NCBI GenBank assembly: GCA_012032575.1
Contig: JAAUSP010000074.1
Coordinates: 1 to 19,345, forward strand
DNA: 19,345 nt
Origin: Anaerolineales bacterium
GTDB lineage: Bacteria; Chloroflexota; Anaerolineae; 4572-78; J111
Direction of reading: 5' to 3'
In this document: positions 13,045-19,345 of the stretch, one piece after another
Layout: each line of letters starts with the position of its first letter
How positions within the stretch are numbered: the stretch's first letter is position 1
Notes under the pieces: model-generated
Told to the model about the DNA's origin: nothing
The model's database searches: none
Seen by the model: only the letters and a program-made list of their open reading frames with translations
Program-made: the position numbers and the translations under genes

Positions 13045-14448
13045 ATGAACAAAACCACTGCATCGGCTCAAAAAGTCCCTACCGTTGCCCTCATTACCAA
13101 TGATGTTATTGGCGAGCGCATGGCCGGCCCCGGTATTCGCTATTGGGAATTTGGCCGGGTTTTGGGGCAACATTTTCCGGTCAAGTTGATTGTGCCCCCA
13201 ATGGTTTCCCTGCCGGCTATACCGGCGACAAAGGATGTCCCCTTTCACATTTACACTCCCCATAATTTAACCGAGTTTCGTACTCTGGTTGAGGATTGTG
13301 ATTTGATGGTGGCGCTGGGCATCCTGTTATACTTTTATCCCTTCCTGGCCGAATTAAATAAACCTTTAGTTTTAGATATCTATAATCCCTATCTCCTGGA
13401 GGCTATACATCGCGCCGCGGTGTATGATCTGTCGAAACAGTTGACCTCAAACGAAACCTATCTGGCGGCGATCAAAAATCAGCTTGCCGCCGGTGATTTT
13501 TTTATTTGCGCGGGCGAGAAACAGCGGGATTATTGGCTTGGCGCATTGTCGGCGGTGGGGCGAATCAATCCGTATACCTATGCCCAGGACTCAACCCTGC
13601 GCCGGCTGATAGATGTGGTGCCGTTTGGTCTGCCGGCCCAACCCCCGGAGCAGACCAAAGCTGTCCTAAAAGGGATTTATAAAACCATCACGCCTACCGA
13701 TAAAGTAATTCTGTGGGGCGGAGGCATTTGGAATTGGTTTGATGTTTTAACCCTTATCCGGGCCATGCCGGTAATGCTGCAACAACGAAGTGACATCAAA
13801 CTGTTTTTTATGGGTATCAATCAGCCTGACCAGGACCTGCCGCAAATGGAGGCAGTCCAGCAGGCCATTGCCTTGAGCAAAGAGTTGGGACTTTATGACC
13901 GCCACATTTTTTTTAATGATTGGGTCGCCTACAACGACCGCCAGAATTACCTGTTGGAGGCCGACATCGGCGTGAGTTTGCACTTTGACCACGTGGAGAC
14001 GCGCTTTGCCTTTAGAACTCGCCACCTGGATAATCTGTGGGCGGGGCTGCCGGTAGTTTCAACCCAGGGCGATGTGATGAGCGAAATGCTGGCCGCCCAA
14101 GGCCTGGCTTACCTGGTTGCGCCGGGCGACGTAGCGGGCGTGGCTCAAACCATTCTAACCCTGCTTGACCGGCCCGATTTGAAGGCTGAACTAAAAGCCC
14201 AATTTCAACAGGTGGCGGCGCAGTACCACTGGGATGTGGCGGTTCGTCCCCTGCTGGAGTTCTGCGCTGCCCCAACCATCGCCCCTGATAAGGCTTACCT
14301 GGCCCAATGGGGGCGCACCACCGAAAAACAGAATCTATCGGTATTTCAGAAAGGGTGGCGAGCCTTGCGGATGGGCGGTCTACCGAGTTTAGCCCGCCAA
14401 ACCGGCGAATATCTGCGCTGGAAGTCCAAAAAGTTCCGCAAGCTATAA
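13045..14448 (+). CDS. GT4-type glycosyltransferase
   Basis: A protein of 467 residues with the GT-B two-domain layout. The N-terminal domain opens with VALITNDVIGERMAGPGIRY (14-33), the acceptor-side signature common in this group. The C-terminal domain has VILWGGGIWNWFD, then HVETRFAFRTRHLDNLWAGL with PVVSTQGD, a nucleotide-sugar-binding signature. It probably transfers a sugar from a nucleotide donor to a cell-surface glycan at the inner membrane; the specificity cannot be read. No membrane segment is obvious. The ATG at 13045 has only a weak ribosome site. Its last 6 bases overlap the end of the convergent gene on the minus strand. Confidence 0.85.
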   Translation: MNKTTASAQKVPTVALITNDVIGERMAGPGIRYWEFGRVLGQHFPVKLIVPPMVSLPAIPATKDVPFHIYTPHNLTEFRTLVEDCDLMVALGILLYFYPFLAELNKPLVLDIYNPYLLEAIHRAAVYDLSKQLTSNETYLAAIKNQLAAGDFFICAGEKQRDYWLGALSAVGRINPYTYAQDSTLRRLIDVVPFGLPAQPPEQTKAVLKGIYKTITPTDKVILWGGGIWNWFDVLTLIRAMPVMLQQRSDIKLFFMGINQPDQDLPQMEAVQQAIALSKELGLYDRHIFFNDWVAYNDRQNYLLEADIGVSLHFDHVETRFAFRTRHLDNLWAGLPVVSTQGDVMSEMLAAQGLAYLVAPGDVAGVAQTILTLLDRPDLKAELKAQFQQVAAQYHWDVAVRPLLEFCAAPTIAPDKAYLAQWGRTTEKQNLSVFQKGWRALRMGGLPSLARQTGEYLRWKSKKFRKL

Positions 14449-15147
14449 GCCTTTATCGCCCGCATGGTTGGTGAGCTGCCAAAAGAAGATGACTACCAGC
14501 AGCGTATAGAGAGCAGCCGCAAACAGATAAAAGGCAGGCTGACCCCACCAGGCCGGGCGAAAGCGGGTCATTTGCTCCGCCAGAACTTGTAACTTTTCCC
14601 CACCATCCATTTGAAAACAGACGCGGAAGGTAAGATCAGCCAGAACGGGGGCATTATTTAAGAAGGCCGAGCCGGGTGGGTAGATATTTTTTTCCACCCC
14701 GTTGACCGTAACGGCGTTTCCCGGCCTGGAGGTGGGCGATTGCAGGGTGATCAGATAACTTTTCTGAGCGGAATTGGCCACAGGCGCAAAAGCAAAGGTG
14801 CGCCAGCGTTGGTCGCTTAACGAAATGGCGTTAAAAGAAGTTGAGTAAATTTCAACCGGGGAGTCTTCCGCCGGAAGCTCAAAGAGCTTAAAGGTTATCT
14901 CGCCGGTGTTTTGGCGGCCATAGGTTTGAAAGCGGATATCAACCCGGTTGAGATTATCGCGAGGGGCCGTAAAACTCTGGCCAATAGATTGTTCCCCCCA
15001 GATTTGCTGCAGGTCGGTAGGCGGCGTGTAGAAATAGAGAAGTTGGCCCTCGCAGCCAAGCTGATTAAAAAATGAGACCACGATCATGACCAGGCCAACC
15101 AAACCAACCAGATAGGTAACGCTGAGAAAAAGTTTATTACTGAACAT
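14443..15147 (-). CDS. Two-TM protein with extracytoplasmic beta-rich domain
   Basis: A protein of 234 residues with one hydrophobic segment near the N-terminus (about 7-26), a ~170-residue external region and a second hydrophobic segment (about 205-223) before a short charged tail. The middle resembles a beta-sandwich: SIGQSFTAPRDNLNRVDIRF, GEITFKLFEL, RWRTFAFAPV and KSYLITLQSP, similar in style to carbohydrate- or surface-protein modules, but I cannot name a family. The ATG lies 1 base after the stop of the DUF2142-like gene (TGA-G-ATG), so the two are coupled. It is the last gene of the minus-strand GT2/DUF2142 operon. Confidence 0.75.
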   Translation of the reverse strand: MFSNKLFLSVTYLVGLVGLVMIVVSFFNQLGCEGQLLYFYTPPTDLQQIWGEQSIGQSFTAPRDNLNRVDIRFQTYGRQNTGEITFKLFELPAEDSPVEIYSTSFNAISLSDQRWRTFAFAPVANSAQKSYLITLQSPTSRPGNAVTVNGVEKNIYPPGSAFLNNAPVLADLTFRVCFQMDGGEKLQVLAEQMTRFRPAWWGQPAFYLFAAALYTLLVVIFFWQLTNHAGDKGL

Positions 15148-15148
15148 C

Positions 15149-16515
15149 TCAATACCGCGAGTAAAAAAAGGGGATGATGTAGTTTAGCAAAACCATGGTG
15201 TCGAACAAAAACAGACTTAACGCTAATATCAGGATCGCCTGCATCCGCCAGGCCCGGCGGATTAATTGCTGCCAGCCCAGGACCAAAAAAATCGAGATGG
15301 GGATGATTACCGGATAGATGGAGCGACCTTGCGAATAACTGATGCTCCCGGTAAGCATGTGCCAACCCACCTGGATGCCCACTGCACTGAGGGTTGCCAG
15401 AATCAGGAAGAGATATGCACCGAAACGCGGCCCGTCTAACCCCAGTCCCTTTGTTTTCCTGGTCAGAAGCAGTTTGATTAAACCAACCCCGGCAATGAAA
15501 CAGCCCGCAAATAGAATAGAATACCAAAAGAGCGGCAAACGTAAGGTTAACCAGCCGGGCATAGCCCAATAGCTGTAAAATATTTCGGTGATAACCTTTG
15601 GCTCAAAATAAAGTTGGCCGGTGAAGGGTTGAGTGATAGCCTGAACGACAAGCCCTTTTAGCCGCACGGGCGCCAGCAATAGGCCAAGCCCCACGAGCAT
15701 GGCCGCAGGCAAAACAACCCACCGCCAATGTTGCCGAAACCCCCATAACTGATGGATGACCAGATAACCGAGCGGTACCAGTAAAAAAAGCTGGTTGGCT
15801 TGGTCCAGATGGCGGCAAACGACAGCAGCAGGATGAGCACTATCCTCACCCAAGAAAACCCCCGCATAAACCCCTGGACCCCGATAAACAACACCGTGGC
15901 GGTCAGCACTTCAGCCAGGTTGCCATTGTTAACCGCTGCCAGAAGATGGGTGTGCTGCGGATTAAATAAAATCAACAGCGGCGGCCCCAGCATCAAAAAA
16001 CTGTTCCGAGGAAAAATGGTCCGGGCGGTGAGGTAAGCCAGCAAAACAACGGCTGCTGCCATTATAACCATATTGAGCCGGACGAGATAAAGCTGGGTAA
16101 CAATACTCTGACCGGCGGCAAAAACAAGCGGCCAGCCCATTACCGCGTAAGAGAAACGATTGCTGTACGTGCCGCCATAACTTGGAAAGTAAAGGGCAAT
16201 ATAGCGATCAAGCGGCAAATCACGCTGTTTGGTTACGCCGGTAAAAAGATAGTCCGGCCATCTGAACTGAAACAGCGACTCTCTTATCTCGCCGTACCAG
16301 ACCGGATCTTCCGTGAACGTATTGTTCCATGCTTCGGCGCTGAGGGCGGCCCTGGTCCGCTCGAATTGAGCAGGTTCGTCGGGGGCCTGCCAGGGGGGCA
16401 CGACGGCAGCATAGATAACCCCGCGAATGACGGCCAGGACCAACATCAGATAAACGATAGTTCTGAGCCAGGTGAAATCAGCTTGCGTTTTTGCCGAAGA
16501 GCTTGATTGGGCCAT
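15149..16515 (-). CDS. DUF2142-like polytopic membrane protein, frameshifted
   Basis: The first frame (16515 to about 15790) gives a TM segment, then PPWQAPDEPAQFERTR, the acidic loop typical of DUF2142 / GT-C-like proteins, then several TM helices to FAAIWTKPTSFF. The same protein continues in another frame as LLVPLGYLVIHQLWGF and runs to the stop at 15149. The junction is a run of seven T on the coding strand (15783-15789); eight T would restore one frame of 455 residues. A homopolymer sequencing error is the simplest cause; slippage or phase variation is possible. DUF2142 proteins occur in polysaccharide loci and resemble lipid-linked-sugar glycosyltransferases; the reaction is not established. 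It starts 2 bases after the GT2 stop. Confidence 0.8.
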
Positions 16516-16517
16516 AG

Positions 16518-17657
16518 CTAATAGTTTTTGTGTTTAAGCCACCACAACCTGACCGGCTTAAATTGAAGCAGTTGCCAGCCGACATATTCCTTGAGTTCAT
16601 AGAAAAGCGGCCAAAAGCCTCTGCGTTGCCACAACCGGATCATGCGGCTGGACCGGAGCAGGCTGGACTGGACAAAGCCCGGTTGAACTTGTGGGGCCGC
16701 CGGAGACTCCTCCAGCACGGCTTGCCTGGCCCGTTCGAGCGCCTGGGCCAGAGGACTCGTTGGGTTGTTGGCGGCCTGAATGATGGATTGGCGATAATGG
16801 GGATAACGGGCGTGGATAATCAACGCATGGGTTTGCTGGAGCTTTAACTGCGGCAACTGCTCTGTCCCCGCGAAGGAACTGCCCCCTTTGTGGAAAACAA
16901 ACAGATCGTCTGCTGCTACATGACAAAAGCCGGCCTGCAACGCCCGCTGTGAAAAATCTACTTCTTCGCCATACCCCGGCGCAAAAACCGGGTCAAAATA
17001 ACCCACTTTATCCAACGCCGCCCGCCTGAAATAAACACAGTGGCCCACGGCCGTGGGCAGAAGCGGCCGCAGCTTGAGCGAAGCCCGGGCAATGCGGGTA
17101 TCTATTTCAGCCAGGGTTAAGCCGGCCACAAGTTCGGGCGTGGGCTGGTTCCGATAGGGTACGGATAAAATAGTCCCGCTATTGGTGAGTGGGGTAGCAC
17201 TGGCCGCGTCAGGATAACTATAAGCGGCAGCCCGGAGGCGTTCCAGCCAACGGGGGGGGACAACAACATCACTATTGACCAGGACCACATCGTGAGGCCG
17301 GCAGGCGTTAAAGGCCAGGTTAACCGTACCGACAAAACCACTGTTGACCGCTTTGCGCCCATATTGCCCACGTGGGCCTAAAGGCAAAGCGCTCAAGGTC
17401 TGCGGCAGGCGTTCATCCGTACTGGCATCATCGAGCAGCAGCAGGGGGACATCCCCAGGTAAGGTAGCCAACAAACTTTCAACACAAACCATTACCTCGT
17501 TGTAAGCATTATAAATGGGCACGACGACGACGGGAACATCAGCCGGAAAACGTTTCAGCCAGGATTGAAGCTGCTGCTCAAGGTTATGCTCATGCTTGGG
17601 AGTGATCATCTCATCGGGAGAAAAGGAAGAATGGCCTGCCTTTGACTCAGGCGGCAT
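16518..17657 (-). CDS. GT2-family glycosyltransferase
   Basis: A protein of 379 residues with a GT-A fold. VPVVVVPIYNAYNEVMVCVE (41-60) is the nucleotide-binding start; LLLLDDAST (72-80), VLVNSDVVVPP (125-135, metal-binding Asp region) and GYGEEVDFSQRALQAGF (228-244, catalytic-acid region) are in the usual order, followed by HKGGSSF (256-262). It transfers a sugar from a nucleotide donor, probably to a surface glycan. The ~40-residue N-terminal extension is polar; a later Met at residue 17 could be the start. It is first in an operon with the DUF2142-like gene (gap 2 bases). It is divergent from the second GT4 gene with only 31 bases between start codons, so its promoter must lie inside that gene. 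Confidence 0.88.
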   Translation of the reverse strand: MPPESKAGHSSFSPDEMITPKHEHNLEQQLQSWLKRFPADVPVVVVPIYNAYNEVMVCVESLLATLPGDVPLLLLDDASTDERLPQTLSALPLGPRGQYGRKAVNSGFVGTVNLAFNACRPHDVVLVNSDVVVPPRWLERLRAAAYSYPDAASATPLTNSGTILSVPYRNQPTPELVAGLTLAEIDTRIARASLKLRPLLPTAVGHCVYFRRAALDKVGYFDPVFAPGYGEEVDFSQRALQAGFCHVAADDLFVFHKGGSSFAGTEQLPQLKLQQTHALIIHARYPHYRQSIIQAANNPTSPLAQALERARQAVLEESPAAPQVQPGFVQSSLLRSSRMIRLWQRRGFWPLFYELKEYVGWQLLQFKPVRLWWLKHKNY

Positions 17658-17670
17658 TCTAACATACTAT
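17642..17670 (+). promoter_or_regulatory. Candidate promoter of the second GT4 gene
   Basis: TTGACT (17642-17647, 5 of 6), 17-base spacer, TACTAT (17665-17670, 4 of 6). Initiation would be near 17677, about 12 bases before the ATG at 17689. The -35 lies inside the start of the divergent GT2 gene. This supports the short start over a frame opening at 17596. Confidence 0.45.
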
Positions 17671-17688
17671 AGGGGGGTGGGCAAAACA

Positions 17689-18777
17689 ATGCATCTGGTG
17701 ATTAATGCCACCGAGCTGGGCCGCCAGCGCGGCGGCAACGAAACCTACATTGCCGGGCTGCTGGCCGGGCTAACCGACCTTAATCCCGCCGTTCAACTCA
17801 GCCTGCTTACCTGCCAATGGCCTGTGGCTGCCCCCCTCCCCCCGCTGTTTCGGCAGATGAACCTGGGCGTTTATCAACGCTTCCCCTTTTTGCTGTGGCA
17901 GCAAACCCTGGCCTTACGCCAATTAAAAGCTGACTGGTACCTGGCTAACTTTTTTTTGCCGCCTCTCCTGCCATGCCGGGGCGTGGTTATGGTCCATGAT
18001 TTATCGTTCCGGGCGCACCCCGAATATTTTCCCCGCAGCGTGAGCTGGTATATGCGCTGGCTGACCGGCCTGGCCGTCCAGCAGGCCGAGCGCGTCCTGA
18101 CCGTATCCGAATTTTCGCGGCAGGAGTTGTGCCGCTTTTATCCGGTGGAGCCGGCCAAAGTAACGGTGGTGCCTAACGGCGTCGGCGCTGAGTTCCAGCC
18201 TGCTTCCCCGACCACCATCGCCTCCGATCAAGCGGCCCTGGCTCGCTACGGCCTGGAACCGCCTTATATTTTAGCTCTGGGGAATATTCACCCGCGCAAG
18301 AATCTGGCCCGGTTGCTGCAAGCGTACCACTGCCTGAAGCAGCAGTTGCCGCATGTTCCGCCGCTGGTTTGGGCCGGGCTGCCCCGCTGGGAAAGCAGCG
18401 CCCTGTTGACCGAGGCCCACGCCGCCGGAGTGATCTTGCCCGGCTTTATTGCCCAGGCCGATTTACCGGCGCTGTACCGGCAGGCGACGATGTTGGTCTA
18501 CCCCTCTCTTTACGAAGGATTTGGCCTGCCCCCCCTGGAGGCAATGGCCTGCGGCACCCCGGTTGTGACCAGCAGCACCACCAGCCTGCCCGAAGTGGTC
18601 GGCGAGGCCGGCCTGACCGTAGACCCCACCCGCATCGAGGCGATAACGGCCGCTATGGCCCGCCTGCTCACCGACCCTGCCCTGGCCCACCATCTGCGCC
18701 AGGCCGGTTTGGAGCGAGCCGCCGGATTTTCCTGGCAGCAAGCCGCCCAAAACACCCTGGCCTGCCTGGTCAGTTAA
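17689..18777 (+). CDS. GT4-type glycosyltransferase (second)
   Basis: A protein of 362 residues with a complete GT4 layout. The N-terminal MHLVINATELGRQRGGNETY includes the Gly-rich acceptor loop. VVMVHDLSF follows at 99-107, and VTVVPNGVGAEF (158-169) starts the linker. ILALGNIHPRKNLARLL (194-210) opens the donor domain, and YEGFGLPPLEAMACGTPVV carries the EX7E pair E276/E284. This is typical of mannosyl- and related transferases; the exact sugar is unknown. The ATG at 17689 follows GGGGGGTGG and matches the usual family N-terminus; a frame from 17596 would run back through the GT2 gene start and is rejected. Confidence 0.92.
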   Translation: MHLVINATELGRQRGGNETYIAGLLAGLTDLNPAVQLSLLTCQWPVAAPLPPLFRQMNLGVYQRFPFLLWQQTLALRQLKADWYLANFFLPPLLPCRGVVMVHDLSFRAHPEYFPRSVSWYMRWLTGLAVQQAERVLTVSEFSRQELCRFYPVEPAKVTVVPNGVGAEFQPASPTTIASDQAALARYGLEPPYILALGNIHPRKNLARLLQAYHCLKQQLPHVPPLVWAGLPRWESSALLTEAHAAGVILPGFIAQADLPALYRQATMLVYPSLYEGFGLPPLEAMACGTPVVTSSTTSLPEVVGEAGLTVDPTRIEAITAAMARLLTDPALAHHLRQAGLERAAGFSWQQAAQNTLACLVS

Positions 18778-18783
18778 TGACGT

Positions 18784-18840
18784 GAGGTGGCGTGAGGCGA
18801 TGACGCGAAAGACCTCTTCGCCACCTCGCCTCTTCGCCTC
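18784..18840. repeat. Inverted and direct short repeats between convergent genes
   Basis: GAGGTGGCG (18784-18792) pairs with CGCCACCTC (18819-18827). GAGGCGA (18794-18800) has complements TCGCCTC at 18826-18832 and 18834-18840. The stretch separates the convergent GT4 and HEAT-repeat genes and could act as a bidirectional terminator, although no T-tract is present. Confidence 0.4.
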
Positions 18841-19345
18841 AGCCCAACCGCCGCAGCAGTTTTCGCCCCCGGCTTTGCATAGCCGGACTGCCCGTTTGGG
18901 TCAGTTCGGTCAGCACGCTGATGACTTGGGGCCGCAGGCTGGCCGCTTGTTCGGCCAGGTCGGCCAGAGCCTGCATGGTAAAGGTTTTGACGATTTTGCT
19001 GGGGTCGTCCAGGTAAGTCAGCAGAATTTCGACGGCCTGGGCTATCTCGGCGCTGCTCAGGTGAAGCCGGGGTAATAATTGGGCCACGTGCCAGCGAACC
19101 TCCTGCTGGTTGATCCGGGCCACCTGTTCGATGAGCTGGGTTTTGTACGGCTGGAGATACTCCGGCTGCTGCGCGGTTATTTTCTCGACCGCATCGGCCG
19201 CCCGCATGCGGATCAGCGGATCGTCGCTGAGCATGCCCTCAAAGAGCAGTGGAAACAGGGCTGGCTCGGCCAGCACCTCGGCAGCTACTTCCTCCGCGTG
19301 CCCAATCGAGCGCCGGTCGCCGCCGCTCAGTTTTTGCAGCAGGGG
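18839..19345 (-). CDS. HEAT-repeat protein, 5' end at the window edge
   Basis: The frame is open through to the right edge, with LLQKLSGGDRRSIGHAEEVA visible before an internal GTG at 19276, so that GTG is probably not the start. The ~168 residues are all-helical with repeated hydrophobic/Asp/Arg patterns typical of HEAT repeats: DDPLIRMRAADAVEKI, QQEVRWHVAQLLPRL, DDPSKIVKTFTMQALADLAE and SPAMQSRGRKLLRRLG. Little of the protein is missing if it belongs to the short stand-alone HEAT family it resembles. It would be a protein-interaction scaffold; the partner is unknown. It is unrelated in obvious function to the neighbouring polysaccharide genes. Confidence 0.75.
   Translation of the reverse strand, partial: PLLQKLSGGDRRSIGHAEEVAAEVLAEPALFPLLFEGMLSDDPLIRMRAADAVEKITAQQPEYLQPYKTQLIEQVARINQQEVRWHVAQLLPRLHLSSAEIAQAVEILLTYLDDPSKIVKTFTMQALADLAEQAASLRPQVISVLTELTQTGSPAMQSRGRKLLRRLG

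Noticed and set aside
15084..15569. Overlapping minus-strand frame across the DUF2142-like and 234-residue genes
   Set aside because: Out-of-frame shadow; the family-like sequence lies in the other frames.
18369..18785. Plus-strand frame inside the second GT4 gene
   Set aside because: Arg/Pro/Gly-rich shadow of the EX7E-bearing frame.
18782..19075. Plus-strand frame opposite the HEAT-repeat gene
   Set aside because: Low-complexity Gln/Pro/Gly shadow; the minus frame has clear HEAT helices.

Overview
The window looks like chromosome of a Chloroflexota-type bacterium (Anaerolineae-like). This is inferred from the gene types: a giant polytopic membrane protein, DUF2142-type and GT4/GT2 polysaccharide genes, and a HEAT-repeat protein. 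Gene starts include ATG, TTG and possibly GTG. No rRNA, tRNA, CRISPR array or insertion sequence was seen. Two genes carry single-base frame breaks, one in a homopolymer, so the assembly may be a draft or metagenome-derived.

Left block (2-6997, + strand): a tight operon of an about 1,700-residue membrane protein (5' end outside the window), a PrsW-family intramembrane protease, and a small membrane-anchored LmeA/DUF2993-like protein. Junction gaps are 1-2 bases.

Central block (about 7030-13000): a compact replicon-maintenance cassette, visibly more AT-rich than its flanks. On the minus strand, a replication-initiator-like gene is followed by parA and parB. The initiator has an N-terminal helix-turn-helix and a C-terminal domain resembling DnaA domain I. 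Its linker-coding region holds eight copies of GATTTAC/GTAAATC in 230 bases, next to a 35-base AT-rich stretch. This is the layout of a phage lambda O-type origin lying inside its own initiator gene. Strong palindromes of the form TGGGAACCCRGGTTCC, candidate parS sites, lie just past parB, inside parB and inside the initiator gene, with a degenerate copy in parA. ParB also appears to carry a second, degenerate copy of its CTP-binding motif region at its C-terminus. Divergently, an excellent promoter drives a short structured RNA ending in a strong terminator. Next comes an operon of an ExeA/TniB-type AAA+ ATPase (frame-broken) and a ribbon-helix-helix DNA-binding protein, behind a promoter with a palindrome at its -35. 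Several AT-rich inverted repeats and an unrecognised 75-residue gene close the cassette.

Right block (13045-19345): surface polysaccharide genes. These are a GT4 glycosyltransferase, a minus-strand operon (GT2, a DUF2142-like membrane protein with a homopolymer frameshift, a two-TM protein with an external beta-rich domain), a divergent second GT4, and a HEAT-repeat protein running off the right edge.

The most notable candidate system is the central cassette: a DnaA-domain-I fusion initiator with an intragenic iteron origin, a non-canonical ParB/parS pair, a hairpin RNA and an AAA+/RHH operon.
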